A stretch of 64,000 nt of DNA from UBA4416 sp964541155 (GTDB lineage: Bacteria; Bacteroidota; Bacteroidia; B-17B0; Aurantibacillaceae). Made by a program: the position numbers and the translations under genes. The stretch's first letter is position 1. Each line of letters opens with the position of its first letter. Positions 41,668 through 48,289 of this stretch are shown here, one piece after another. The notes under the pieces were generated by a model. The model did no database searches. It had not been told where the DNA came from and worked only from the letters and a program-made list of their open reading frames with translations. The stretch spans positions 186,001 to 250,000 of the forward strand of contig CAZIPC010000001.1 of assembly GCA_964541155.1 (NCBI GenBank). Reading direction: 5' to 3'.

Positions 41668-42795
41668 TTAAAAATGAAGTAATTGTCGCTTCTCTGTATA
41701 TCTTAAAGATACATGATTAGTATCTGTATTTGTTATTTTTATAATGTATGCCTGAACGGTTTTAAATATTCTGTATTCGGGTACACAAGGTGTGTTAAGC
41801 TCATGCATTGCCCATTTTTTAATATATAATAATTGTTTATTTTCTTTATTTACAGTAAAATGTCTTATATAAAGAGGGAGATTTTGATATGTTTTGTTGG
41901 ATAGTATTAACTGACAGTTATTAACATTTGAAGAATATAGAGAACTAGATAAATAAGAATCGTATTTATTAAACAAACTTAAAAAAGGTAGTAAAAGCAT
42001 TAAAATAATAACAAGGTAAAAACTCATATTCTTAAATAAAAAAGAAATATCAAAAAATCGTTCTTGTTTTACATTTGAAAATAAAAGTAGTACTAATACT
42101 ATCATAATTATATTCCAAGGCCACACTACTGAGTTGTAATTTTTACCAAAAGGCCCTAATAGTATAAGCAATATAATGTGCATACTAATAATTAAAGGCA
42201 CTGCAATAAAACGCATAGGTTTAACTAACAGTAATATTCCCAAGCTTAATTCTATATACGGTACTGCATATCCAAATTTTAGTAGTAAAGTTAATTGTCG
42301 TTTAGATAAAATAGTATCTAGTGGGCTTATCATCCATTGAAAGGTATCGGAAACAAATAATGGATTTAATTTTTGAATACCACTAAATATATATATTAAC
42401 GCTACTAATAATTGTAACGATATAAAAATGGTTGTATAATTATTTGGGTCATCAACTCTATTTTTATAAAACAATAAAATAAGTAAGATTAAATTGTAAT
42501 TAAAAAACCAGGGTTGTAGTCGATTTTGGTCATCTAAACATAAATAGGTTGAGAAAATGATTAAACATAGGATAAACACTTTTTTTGAATTTAAAATCGA
42601 TAGTATAGTTAATACTATTAATAAGGATAAGTATGTATAATCATATGGAGCATTTAATTGCATATCTTGGTTTAATAAAGTAGCTTTTGGAAACCATCTT
42701 TGGCCTGCCCATAAATTAATACTTAATAAAACAGAAATTAATAATCCTACAAGTACTGTAATTTTAATAAAATGTAATCTTTGAGTAATACGCAT
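41668..42795 (-). CDS. HTTM-like polytopic membrane protein
   Basis: 375-residue membrane protein with about nine hydrophobic segments. IYIFSGIQKLNPLFV (about 137-151) resembles the conserved [sGxxKl] motif of the HTTM/DoxX-like family, the membrane domain shared with vitamin K-dependent gamma-carboxylases. The C-terminal 90 residues are soluble (LYSSNVNNCQLILSNKT, HELNTPCVPEYRIF). No carboxylase-specific motif could be recognised, so activity is unknown. It lies one base downstream of the GNAT gene and is probably co-transcribed with it. Confidence 0.65.
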   Translation of the reverse strand: MRITQRLHFIKITVLVGLLISVLLSINLWAGQRWFPKATLLNQDMQLNAPYDYTYLSLLIVLTILSILNSKKVFILCLIIFSTYLCLDDQNRLQPWFFNYNLILLILLFYKNRVDDPNNYTTIFISLQLLVALIYIFSGIQKLNPLFVSDTFQWMISPLDTILSKRQLTLLLKFGYAVPYIELSLGILLLVKPMRFIAVPLIISMHIILLILLGPFGKNYNSVVWPWNIIMIVLVLLLFSNVKQERFFDISFLFKNMSFYLVIILMLLLPFLSLFNKYDSYLSSSLYSSNVNNCQLILSNKTYQNLPLYIRHFTVNKENKQLLYIKKWAMHELNTPCVPEYRIFKTVQAYIIKITNTDTNHVSLRYTEKRQLLHF

Positions 42796-42796
42796 A

Positions 42797-43318
42797 TTAT
42801 TTTATGTTCTTGTTATATAATTGATACGTAACTGCTGGTATTTGATTAATGAGCGTGTCGCATAAGTAACTCATTTTTAATTTTTTAAATACGTTAATTG
42901 AAGCACTATTTTGTTTCATGGCAGTTCCAATAATATGATTTAGATTTAAATGACTAAATCCATAGTTAACACATGCTTGTGCCGATTCGGTTGCATAACC
43001 ATGGCCCCAAGCGCTTTCTAATAACCTATAACCAATATCGGTTTGTTGTGTATCGGGATGGAATTTTAAACCGCACCAGCCAATTGGAGTATTTGTTTTT
43101 TTTAATGCCACTAGCCAACGTCCATAACCATTTTCTTTATATTGACTGATAACGTATTTTACAACATTTTCAGCTTCAGTTAGATTTTTAAATGAGGTAT
43201 CTCCTGTATATTTTACTACATTATAATTAGAGTTTAGCGTGAAAAAAAATGGAGCATCACTTAATAGATGTTCTCTAATAATTAATCGTTCGGTTTCTAA
43301 GATAATGGGTGTGTTCAT
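42797..43318 (-). CDS. GNAT family N-acetyltransferase (RimJ/RimL-like)
   Basis: 173-residue acetyltransferase. It begins ILETERLIIREHLLSDAPFF, a typical RimJ/RimL N-terminus. The acetyl-CoA site is degenerate (IGYRLLESAWGHGYATESAQA, about 95-115), with GHGYATE matching the Q/RxxGxG/A loop. HIIGTAMKQNSASINVFKKL follows. Possible substrates are protein N-termini, ribosomal proteins or small amines; none can be chosen from sequence. It is first in a two-gene unit with the HTTM-like gene. Confidence 0.88.
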   Translation of the reverse strand: MNTPIILETERLIIREHLLSDAPFFFTLNSNYNVVKYTGDTSFKNLTEAENVVKYVISQYKENGYGRWLVALKKTNTPIGWCGLKFHPDTQQTDIGYRLLESAWGHGYATESAQACVNYGFSHLNLNHIIGTAMKQNSASINVFKKLKMSYLCDTLINQIPAVTYQLYNKNIK

Positions 43319-43365
43319 ACAACTCTAAAATATAAAAAACGATTATTTTATTTTAATATCTACAG

Positions 43366-43464
43366 TAATGTTATACACAATTATGATTTAGTATCTGTTG
43401 CTGCTTATTTGCCAATTAAGTAGTAATATTTTAAGAAACTAACAATTAGTTATGTATAACATTA
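43366..43464. repeat. Long-range inverted repeat in the GNAT / FtsB-like intergenic region
   Basis: TAATGTTATACACAA (43366-43380) is repeated in inverted orientation as TTATGTATAACATTA (43450-43464), 14 of 15 positions matching, with 69 bases between. It sits in the middle of the 209-base gap between two divergent genes. A role as a dyad operator or cruciform is possible. No promoter box that I trust lies inside. Confidence 0.55.
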
Positions 43465-43527
43465 TCTATTAAAATTATTTTTTTTGTAAATAGCATATAA
43501 CTTAGCATTGTTAAAGTTATAAAAGGC

Positions 43528-43812
43528 ATGATAATTTTTAAGTTTTTAAAAAATAAATATGTATTAGTGATAGCAGGGCTAGTGGTATGGCTTTTTTATT
43601 TTGATAAAAATGATGTGTTTACGCAATTTGATTTAATTACAAAGTGTAATAAACTAAATATAGAAAAAGAATATTACCGTATTGAAATAGAAAAAAATAA
43701 AAAAGAAATTTTTGAGTTACAGAATAATAAAAAAAGTTTAGAAACTTTTGCTCGAGAAAAATATTTAATGAAAAAAGATAACGAAGATGTTTTTGTTATT
43801 GTAAATAAATAA
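43528..43812 (+). CDS. Septum formation initiator family protein (FtsB/DivIC-like)
   Basis: 94-residue bitopic membrane protein. It has a short cytoplasmic N-terminus (IIFKFLKNKY), one transmembrane helix (about 12-26) and a periplasmic coiled coil (about 40-75, KLNIEKEYYRIEIEKNKKEI). The C-terminal ETFAREKYLMKKDNEDVFVI matches the conserved ExxARexxgmvkPgE motif of FtsB/DivIC. The protein joins the divisome with FtsL and FtsQ. It is monocistronic, ending at a bidirectional terminator. Confidence 0.88.
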   Translation: MIIFKFLKNKYVLVIAGLVVWLFYFDKNDVFTQFDLITKCNKLNIEKEYYRIEIEKNKKEIFELQNNKKSLETFAREKYLMKKDNEDVFVIVNK

Positions 43813-43847
43813 AAAAAGGTTAGAAATTTTCTAACCTTTTTTTATTT
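43807..43847. terminator. Rho-independent bidirectional terminator after the FtsB-like gene
   Basis: Stem GGTTAGAA-att-TTCTAACC flanked by AAAAAAA and TTTTTTT, about 20 bp in total with A/T extensions. It separates the FtsB-like gene from the convergent dehydrogenase gene that ends at 43853, and could serve both. Confidence 0.85.
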
Positions 43848-43852
43848 GGATA

Positions 43853-45058
43853 TTAATAAGCGTAATCGCTAAGGTATTCAAACGGTTTTGTGAGTTTGCC
43901 GTTTTTACAAATACTGGCTCTATCAATTACATTATCTGTATCTGCTTTAAATAAGTTTGGTAATACTCTTTCCATTAAATCTTTACCAAAATCATCACTT
44001 GCATCTCTTGGTAATTCACAAGGTAAATTATCTACGGCCATTACGCAAATAGTTTCCTTATTAAATGGTACATCTTCGGTATTTGTTTTTGGATTATAGC
44101 CATAAAAAGGTTTGCTTATTGTGCTAGCTCTTAAGGTAGTTGGCACAGATCCATCTATATCACAGGTAATATCGGCTACAACACTCATATGAAAATCTGT
44201 AGCTTTCATATCGTTTATGGTAAACATTTTTGGTGAACGAGGGTCCCAGTAATGGGCAGATATAAATATATCAGTAACTTTTGTATAAGGGCCAAATTTA
44301 GAAACAAAATGTTCGGGATGCTGATAAAAATCATTAACATCAAAATTATGATCATCTGGTCGCTCAACATAATCGCGTGGGTTTAATTGGCAATACACAG
44401 GTTCTCTAAAAGAAGACATTAAAAATTCTTCGGGAGTAACTTTTCTGATGCGCAGTGCAGATAGGGTTTCGATAACACCATTAGCAACACGGCCACCACC
44501 CGTTAAGGCAATTTTAATATTAGGAAGTTTTACGCGTTTTAATTCTTCTTCCATTTCGGCTCTATCTCTGCATAAATTTGCTGGTTTAATTTGAAATAAG
44601 TCGTATTTTTTACCATATCCTAAAATACCATTATAGGCACCTACAATACCAGCGTATCTGCCAAAACCAATAATTCGATTATGATGTTTATCAGTTAAGG
44701 TTTCGTAATCTATCATTTGGATGTTCTTTTCAATAAGGGCTTTCATCAGTTTAACATTATGTGCCTGTTTTTTGATGGTATGAGAAAAGAAAAAATATTT
44801 TTTACCCTCTATTAAATTTTGGGGTGGTACTTCTTTTACTCCCATTAAAATATCACAATCTGATAAATCTTCTTGCAAGGTTAAGCCAAAAGCTAAATAT
44901 TCATCATCAGAATAACACCTAATTGGGCTGGGTTGAATTACGATACTTAAACCAGGATATATTTTTAGTAACTCGGTGCAAATAAGTGGGGTAAGGGGTA
45001 CGCGTTTATCGGGAGGTGATTTTTCTTCGCGGAGCACACCAATTTTTAGTTTTGACAT
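43853..45058 (-). CDS. NAD(P)-dependent oxidoreductase, alanine dehydrogenase / saccharopine dehydrogenase-like
   Basis: 401-residue enzyme of the AlaDH/PNT superfamily. It begins KIGVLREEKSPPDKRVPLTP, the typical N-terminal AlaDH_PNT motif with the substrate-binding Arg and Lys. KKYFFFSHTIKKQ resembles the lysine-forming saccharopine dehydrogenases. The nucleotide-binding loop is IALTGGGRVANGV, where GGGxVANG replaces the usual GAGVAG. A long insert and EYLSDYAY end the protein. Precise substrate (saccharopine, alanine or other amino acids) is uncertain. The ATG at 45058 is chosen; an in-frame ATG at 45112 would add an 18-residue hydrophobic extension with no family support. Confidence 0.8.
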   Translation of the reverse strand: MSKLKIGVLREEKSPPDKRVPLTPLICTELLKIYPGLSIVIQPSPIRCYSDDEYLAFGLTLQEDLSDCDILMGVKEVPPQNLIEGKKYFFFSHTIKKQAHNVKLMKALIEKNIQMIDYETLTDKHHNRIIGFGRYAGIVGAYNGILGYGKKYDLFQIKPANLCRDRAEMEEELKRVKLPNIKIALTGGGRVANGVIETLSALRIRKVTPEEFLMSSFREPVYCQLNPRDYVERPDDHNFDVNDFYQHPEHFVSKFGPYTKVTDIFISAHYWDPRSPKMFTINDMKATDFHMSVVADITCDIDGSVPTTLRASTISKPFYGYNPKTNTEDVPFNKETICVMAVDNLPCELPRDASDDFGKDLMERVLPNLFKADTDNVIDRASICKNGKLTKPFEYLSDYAY

Positions 45059-45129
45059 ATAGTGATTATAAAACACGAATATATATATTTTACACGTTAT
45101 TTTTTGTAGCATTTTAATAATTTTGATTG

Positions 45130-45137
45130 TACCTTTG
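45130..45137 (+). promoter_or_regulatory. Candidate -7 promoter element (TACCTTTG) for tmRNA
   Basis: A full match to TAnnTTTG, 19 bases before the first base of the mature tmRNA, suitable for a transcript start shortly upstream of the RNase P site. Confidence 0.55.
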
Positions 45138-45156
45138 CCCTAGTTCTTAAACTTAT

Positions 45157-45523
45157 GGGCCCGACCGGTTTTGACAGCTAGCGCGATTGATGTGTAAGCA
45201 GGTGGTGTGTTGTGAATATGACACCTTAAACTTAACTCTCAAACTTTTATTCGGCGAAGAGAATTCTTACGCTATGGCTGCTTAGTCCAAGACTAACCAA
45301 CCTTTGCAAACCTTGTAGCACTGTTGCTTAGCGACGAGATGTTTGCATCATAAATTAGCAACTTGTTTTGGCGATGCTATTACCCAAAGCAATATAAATA
45401 GCTAAGTTTAAATTTGGTATGAATAAACGCCTGATTTAAATCGAAAACTAAGTTTGTTCTAAACTTTGTAGAAAGCATATTAATTCCTTGTTTGGACGAG
45501 AGTTCGAATCTCTCCGGGTCCAC
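45157..45523 (+). ncRNA. ssrA: tmRNA (SsrA), one-piece
   Basis: Transfer-messenger RNA of 367 bases. The acceptor strand GGGCCCG (45157-45163) pairs with CGGGTCC (45516-45522), followed by discriminator A and then CA, so the full CCA is not encoded. The T arm is GAGAG-TTCGAAT-CTCTC. The tag reading frame at 45253-45282, ending at TAG, encodes GEENSYAMAA, a Bacteroidota-type degradation tag. Other regions can fold as pseudoknots but were not modelled. It acts with SmpB to rescue stalled ribosomes. A terminator lies downstream, and no integrase is adjacent although tmRNA ends are frequent integration sites. Confidence 0.95.
45253..45285 (+). other. tmRNA tag-peptide reading frame (GEENSYAMAA, stop TAG)
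   Basis: Ten codons from GGC to GCT and a TAG stop, within the tmRNA. The stalled nascent chain would receive an initial Ala from charged tmRNA and then this peptide. It ends in -AMAA rather than the more common -ALAA. The reading frame was recognised by pattern; no structural alignment was done. Confidence 0.85.
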
Positions 45524-45558
45524 AAAAGTCAATAAAGTAAATATTGGCTAATAATAGT

Positions 45559-45591
45559 AAAAGGGTATCAAGTTTGATACCCCTTTTTATT
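45559..45591. terminator. Rho-independent bidirectional terminator between tmRNA and the Fic gene
   Basis: Stem GGGTATCA-agtt-TGATACCC (45563-45582), with A's to the left and a T tract to the right. It lies about 40 bases after the tmRNA end and overlaps the stop of the convergent Fic gene. Confidence 0.85.
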
Positions 45592-46681
45592 TCAGGAATT
45601 TATCTTGTTCCTTAAGAAGCATAAATAATGGCTTATTGATATAAAGCATATCGCGGCCCATTTTTTCTCCTTTTAATAAACCTATTTCTTCCAGCTCTTT
45701 TAAGTATTTACTGGCAGTAAAACGGGTGACTTGCAATTTTTCTTCTAAGGTTGCAATTCGGCTATATGGTTGATTAAATAACGCTTCAACTAATTCTTTT
45801 GAATAGATTTTTGGGCATTTTTCCTTTACATTATCAATCTCGCTATCTAATAATTTTTTAATGCTTTTTATTAATGCAATTGTACTTTTTGCAGTTTGTT
45901 CAACCGAATCGAGCATATACAAAATCCAATTTTCCCATTCATTTTTTGTTCGCACTTTATCTAAACCTTCGTAGTATTGCTTTTTGTGGTGGATTATATA
46001 AGAACTTAAATAAAGAATTGGTAAATCCAATAGTCCGTTTAATATTAAATAGAGCACATTTATTATTCTTCCAGTTCTTCCATTGCCATCATAAAATGGA
46101 TGTATAGATTCAAATTGATAATGTATAATAGCCATTTTGATTAATGGATCAGTCTCATCTTCACTATTGATATAGGTCTCTAAATTTTTAAGTTTTTCAT
46201 TTATCACATCTTTACCAAAAGGAGGTGTGTAAATAACTTCTCCTGTTTTAGCATTTTTCAATGAAGTGCCAGGCTGTTTTCTTATACCTGCATTATTCCC
46301 AATTAATACTTCTTGTAGCTTAATAATATCTCTTACAGTTAACAGTTGTTTTTTCTTAATAATTTCAAACCCCATCCATAAGGCTTCTCTGTAATTTAAT
46401 ACCTCTTTTACGTTCGGGTCTTGACTCATATTATCGGTAGAAAAAGCCTTATACAATTCGTCTTGTGTTGTTATTATGTTTTCAATTTCCGAACTATCTT
46501 TTGCTTCCCTAAGAATTAAGCTATTTAACACTATAGCTTGATTTGGGATAATACCTGCTAAACCCTTAAGTTCAGCCAAAGCCTTATTTGCTTCGATTGT
46601 CTTTTTAAATACTTTGCCTGAAAATTCAATTTTGGGCGGAAGCAATGGTAATTTGTTATATGGAGTTGATGGATTATTCAT
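45587..46681 (-). CDS. Class II Fic family protein with C-terminal winged helix
   Basis: 364-residue Fic protein. The Fic motif HPFYDGNGRTGR is at 194-205, complete for AMP transfer. An inhibitory (S/T)xxxE(G/N) motif, SSEIEN, lies N-terminal at 63-68, the class II arrangement in which the protein's own helix blocks ATP. A C-terminal winged helix-turn-helix (about 291-360, RIATLEEKLQVTRFTASKYLKELEEIGLL) makes DNA binding likely. Fic enzymes AMPylate Tyr, Ser or Thr residues of targets; the target is unknown. Eight phased half-sites lie in its promoter, so autoregulation is likely. Confidence 0.92.
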   Translation of the reverse strand: MNNPSTPYNKLPLLPPKIEFSGKVFKKTIEANKALAELKGLAGIIPNQAIVLNSLILREAKDSSEIENIITTQDELYKAFSTDNMSQDPNVKEVLNYREALWMGFEIIKKKQLLTVRDIIKLQEVLIGNNAGIRKQPGTSLKNAKTGEVIYTPPFGKDVINEKLKNLETYINSEDETDPLIKMAIIHYQFESIHPFYDGNGRTGRIINVLYLILNGLLDLPILYLSSYIIHHKKQYYEGLDKVRTKNEWENWILYMLDSVEQTAKSTIALIKSIKKLLDSEIDNVKEKCPKIYSKELVEALFNQPYSRIATLEEKLQVTRFTASKYLKELEEIGLLKGEKMGRDMLYINKPLFMLLKEQDKFLK

Positions 46682-46690
46682 AGGTTTATT

Positions 46691-46823
46691 ATATGTTTAA
46701 AAAATGTAAATATTTCAACATATTACAAATATATGTTAATTCATTCAACATATCACTATGATATGTTCAAAATATTGAATTATTTCAACATATTGTAATT
46801 ATATGTTGATTCCGTTAACATAT
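46691..46823. promoter_or_regulatory. Array of phased AACATAT / ATATGTT half-sites in the Fic promoter
   Basis: Three complete inverted repeats AACATAT-N7-ATATGTT start at 46717, 46747 and 46787. Two lone half-sites lie at 46691 (ATATGTT) and 46817 (AACATAT). All eight half-sites are spaced by multiples of 10 bases (30 or 40). A perfect minus-strand -7 box, TATATTTG (46726-46733), lies within the first repeat, so a bound protein would block the Fic promoter. The Fic winged helix is the most obvious ligand, by position. Confidence 0.7.
46726..46733 (-). promoter_or_regulatory. Candidate -7 promoter element (TATATTTG) for the Fic gene
   Basis: A full match to TAnnTTTG on the minus strand, 44 bases upstream of the Fic ATG and inside the first inverted repeat of the operator array. 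No clear TTG at ideal -33 spacing was found. Confidence 0.5.
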
Positions 46824-46851
46824 CAGGTTATGGCACTTAACAATCTGACAA

Positions 46852-47112
46852 CTAGCGTTTTAAATTAACTAGAGCTTGCCATTCTTCTATAATGGTGTTT
46901 AAAAATATGTCTTTTGATTCCACTTCAAGGGAAAGTTTACCAAAATTGGTAAACTTCTCTTTTTCAGTTTCTTGGCAACCCTTATCAATTCTATGAGCTA
47001 AGGACATTACATTGTTAATTTGGAGAGTTTGAACATTTTTTAGCACCAACGCATGCACGCAGCAGCTCAAAGCAATGGTTGAGCAGCCCTGCGCATTAAA
47101 CTTTAGCGCCAA
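46852..47112 (-). CDS. Possible small gene or gene remnant, unknown function
   Basis: 86-codon ORF whose first third lies inside the 63-bp repeat unit and therefore looks like translated repeat (MALKFNAQGCSTIAL...). The later part (from the ATG at 47007, 51 residues: MSLAHRIDKGCQETEKEKF..., ending EWQALVNLKR) is Lys/Glu-rich and matches no family I know. It contains an 11-bp-arm palindrome at 46933-46956. It may be a degraded gene or non-coding. The listing is weakly supported and mainly flags what this 450-base stretch holds. Confidence 0.2.
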   Translation of the reverse strand: MALKFNAQGCSTIALSCCVHALVLKNVQTLQINNVMSLAHRIDKGCQETEKEKFTNFGKLSLEVESKDIFLNTIIEEWQALVNLKR

Positions 47113-47239
47113 CGCACGTACTCAGCAGCTCAAAGCAATGGTTGAGCAGCCCTGCGCATTAAACTTTAGCGCCAACGCATGTACTCAGCAGCCCAAAGCA
47201 ACACTTGAGCAGCACAACGCACTAAACTTTAGCACCAAC
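47042..47239. repeat. 63-bp tandem repeat array, three full copies plus a partial
   Basis: Units start at 47042, 47105 and 47168, with a partial fourth at 47231. Copies 1 and 2 differ at about four positions and copy 3 is more diverged. Each unit contains an inverted repeat GCAGCTCAA / TTGAGCAGC around an 8-base loop, so the array could form a row of hairpins. By my count a unit is about half G+C, well above the surrounding DNA. The 63-base period keeps frames open on both strands. Confidence 0.85.
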
Positions 47240-47304
47240 ATTTCTATAAAGTATTATTAAAAAGTAGTTTTTAAAATCTCACTTCAACAGGTGCTATTTT
47301 ATAA

Positions 47305-47781
47305 TTAACAAATCTCTTCTAAATCTTGTGTGTAATCTTGTTGTAAATCGGAGTGCAGAGCGCTAATTAAGGTATGTATTTTTTTTAGTTGTTGATTATA
47401 TAAGTTAATTAATAATTGACTTTTATGATAAGGAATATTTGATGCTTTAAGTTTTTTACAAAAGTAAATATGTAAGTTAGCTGCCAAGGCTTTATCAGCA
47501 ATGTATTTACAATACTTTGTAATTAAGCGTAATAGTTTACGTAAACTTTTTTTTACATAATATAAATTGGTTTGAAATTTAAGTTCATTAAAATGTTGGT
47601 CAATTTCGTGTTTTACAGCAGTAACAAAATTATTTTTATCATAAGCTTCAAATAATAAATAATCTAAATATTCTTTATTATCTTTTTTGTATTTAGCTAA
47701 ATGTAAACACAATTCAATTAATTGTTTTTGAGGCAGCTCATTAAGCTCTTTTTTTAATTCGCTAAGGCTAGATACTTTCAT
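47305..47781 (-). CDS. Conserved Bacteroidota helical protein (possibly DUF6155)
   Basis: 158-residue, almost entirely helical, Lys/Leu-rich protein without signal peptide or membrane segment. It opens MKVSSLSELKKELNELP and continues QLIELCLHLAKYKKDNKEYLDYLLFEA, a pattern I associate with DUF6155, a small Bacteroidota family of unknown function. That assignment is from memory and uncertain. It is four bases downstream of the thioesterase gene on the same strand. No catalytic motif is evident. Confidence 0.65.
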   Translation of the reverse strand: MKVSSLSELKKELNELPQKQLIELCLHLAKYKKDNKEYLDYLLFEAYDKNNFVTAVKHEIDQHFNELKFQTNLYYVKKSLRKLLRLITKYCKYIADKALAANLHIYFCKKLKASNIPYHKSQLLINLYNQQLKKIHTLISALHSDLQQDYTQDLEEIC

Positions 47782-47784
47782 ATT

Positions 47785-48180
47785 TTAATTAAATAGTTGT
47801 GTAATACTTGCATCTATTCGCTTAGGTTTTTTAGTATGGGCATCTAATAAATACCAAGTTGTTTTAATTTTTGCAATTACATCATTTGTATGACTATTTA
47901 TTATCTCAACATATCTATCCGATTTTGCTCCTTGAGGCTCAACAACCCATGTTTTAGAGATAAGAGAATCTGTTATATAAGCCGATTTTAAATAATCTAT
48001 CTCATGCCTGCTTACTACCCATAGTAATTCTGCTTTAATGGTTTTTGGAGCTACAAAATTCCAATGAGCCATAGCAACATCTTGTACCCATTTTAAATAA
48101 GAGATATTATTAACATGATTATTTTCATCAATATCATTTTGATTAATAATAATTGGTAACTCAAACGTTTTGTAATTCAT
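47785..48180 (-). CDS. Acyl-CoA thioesterase, 4HBT hotdog fold
   Basis: 131-residue hotdog-fold protein. The N-terminal INQNDIDENNHVNNISYLKWVQDVA (about 12-36) is the 4-hydroxybenzoyl-CoA thioesterase/FadM-type motif with Asp and the conserved N-H-x-N stretch. Central strands include ELLWVVSRHEIDYLKSAY and VVEPQGAKSDRYVEI. Such proteins hydrolyse acyl-CoA or acyl-ACP; chain length is unknown. It lies beside the DUF6155-like gene (four-base gap) in a probable two-gene unit. The length is normal. Confidence 0.85.
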   Translation of the reverse strand: MNYKTFELPIIINQNDIDENNHVNNISYLKWVQDVAMAHWNFVAPKTIKAELLWVVSRHEIDYLKSAYITDSLISKTWVVEPQGAKSDRYVEIINSHTNDVIAKIKTTWYLLDAHTKKPKRIDASITQLFN

Positions 48181-48236
48181 GTAATTAGGTATGCTTAATG
48201 CAATAATAATGGTAAATGTATTATATATCCATCAAT

Positions 48237-48274
48237 AAAAAAAGCCGTTTTGGTATTTTCAAAACGGCTTTTTT
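48237..48274. terminator. Rho-independent terminator downstream of topA
   Basis: Stem AAAAAAGCCGTTTTG / CAAAACGGCTTTTTT with a 7-base loop. It lies 16 bases beyond the topA stop, in the 109-base gap between topA and the divergently placed thioesterase start, so it acts on the minus-strand topA transcript. Confidence 0.85.
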
Positions 48275-48289
48275 AATAGTATACTTATG

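Noticed and set aside
45059..45112. 18-residue hydrophobic N-terminal extension of the AlaDH-like protein
   Set aside because: It does not match the family start, is not a clear signal peptide, and the internal ATG at 45058 gives the canonical KIGVLREE opening.
46682..46851. Separate antitoxin gene for the Fic protein
   Set aside because: The inhibitory motif SSEIEN is already within the Fic protein (class II), and the upstream region holds only operator half-sites without an ORF.
47042..47239. 63-bp repeats as a CRISPR array or integron attC sites
   Set aside because: Units are head-to-tail without unique spacers, the period is 63 bases, and no cas or integrase gene is present. The 7-bp core ending AAC does not match RYYYAAC (first base is C).
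47075..47260. Plus-strand ORF in the 63-bp repeats encoding a 21-residue repeated peptide
   Set aside because: The frame is open only because the repeat unit is a multiple of three. No start context, promoter or conservation is visible.
45157..47304. Genomic island inserted at the tmRNA 3' end
   Set aside because: No copy of the tmRNA 3' sequence is visible downstream and there is no integrase. The Fic gene and repeats may be an accessory pocket, but an island is not supported.
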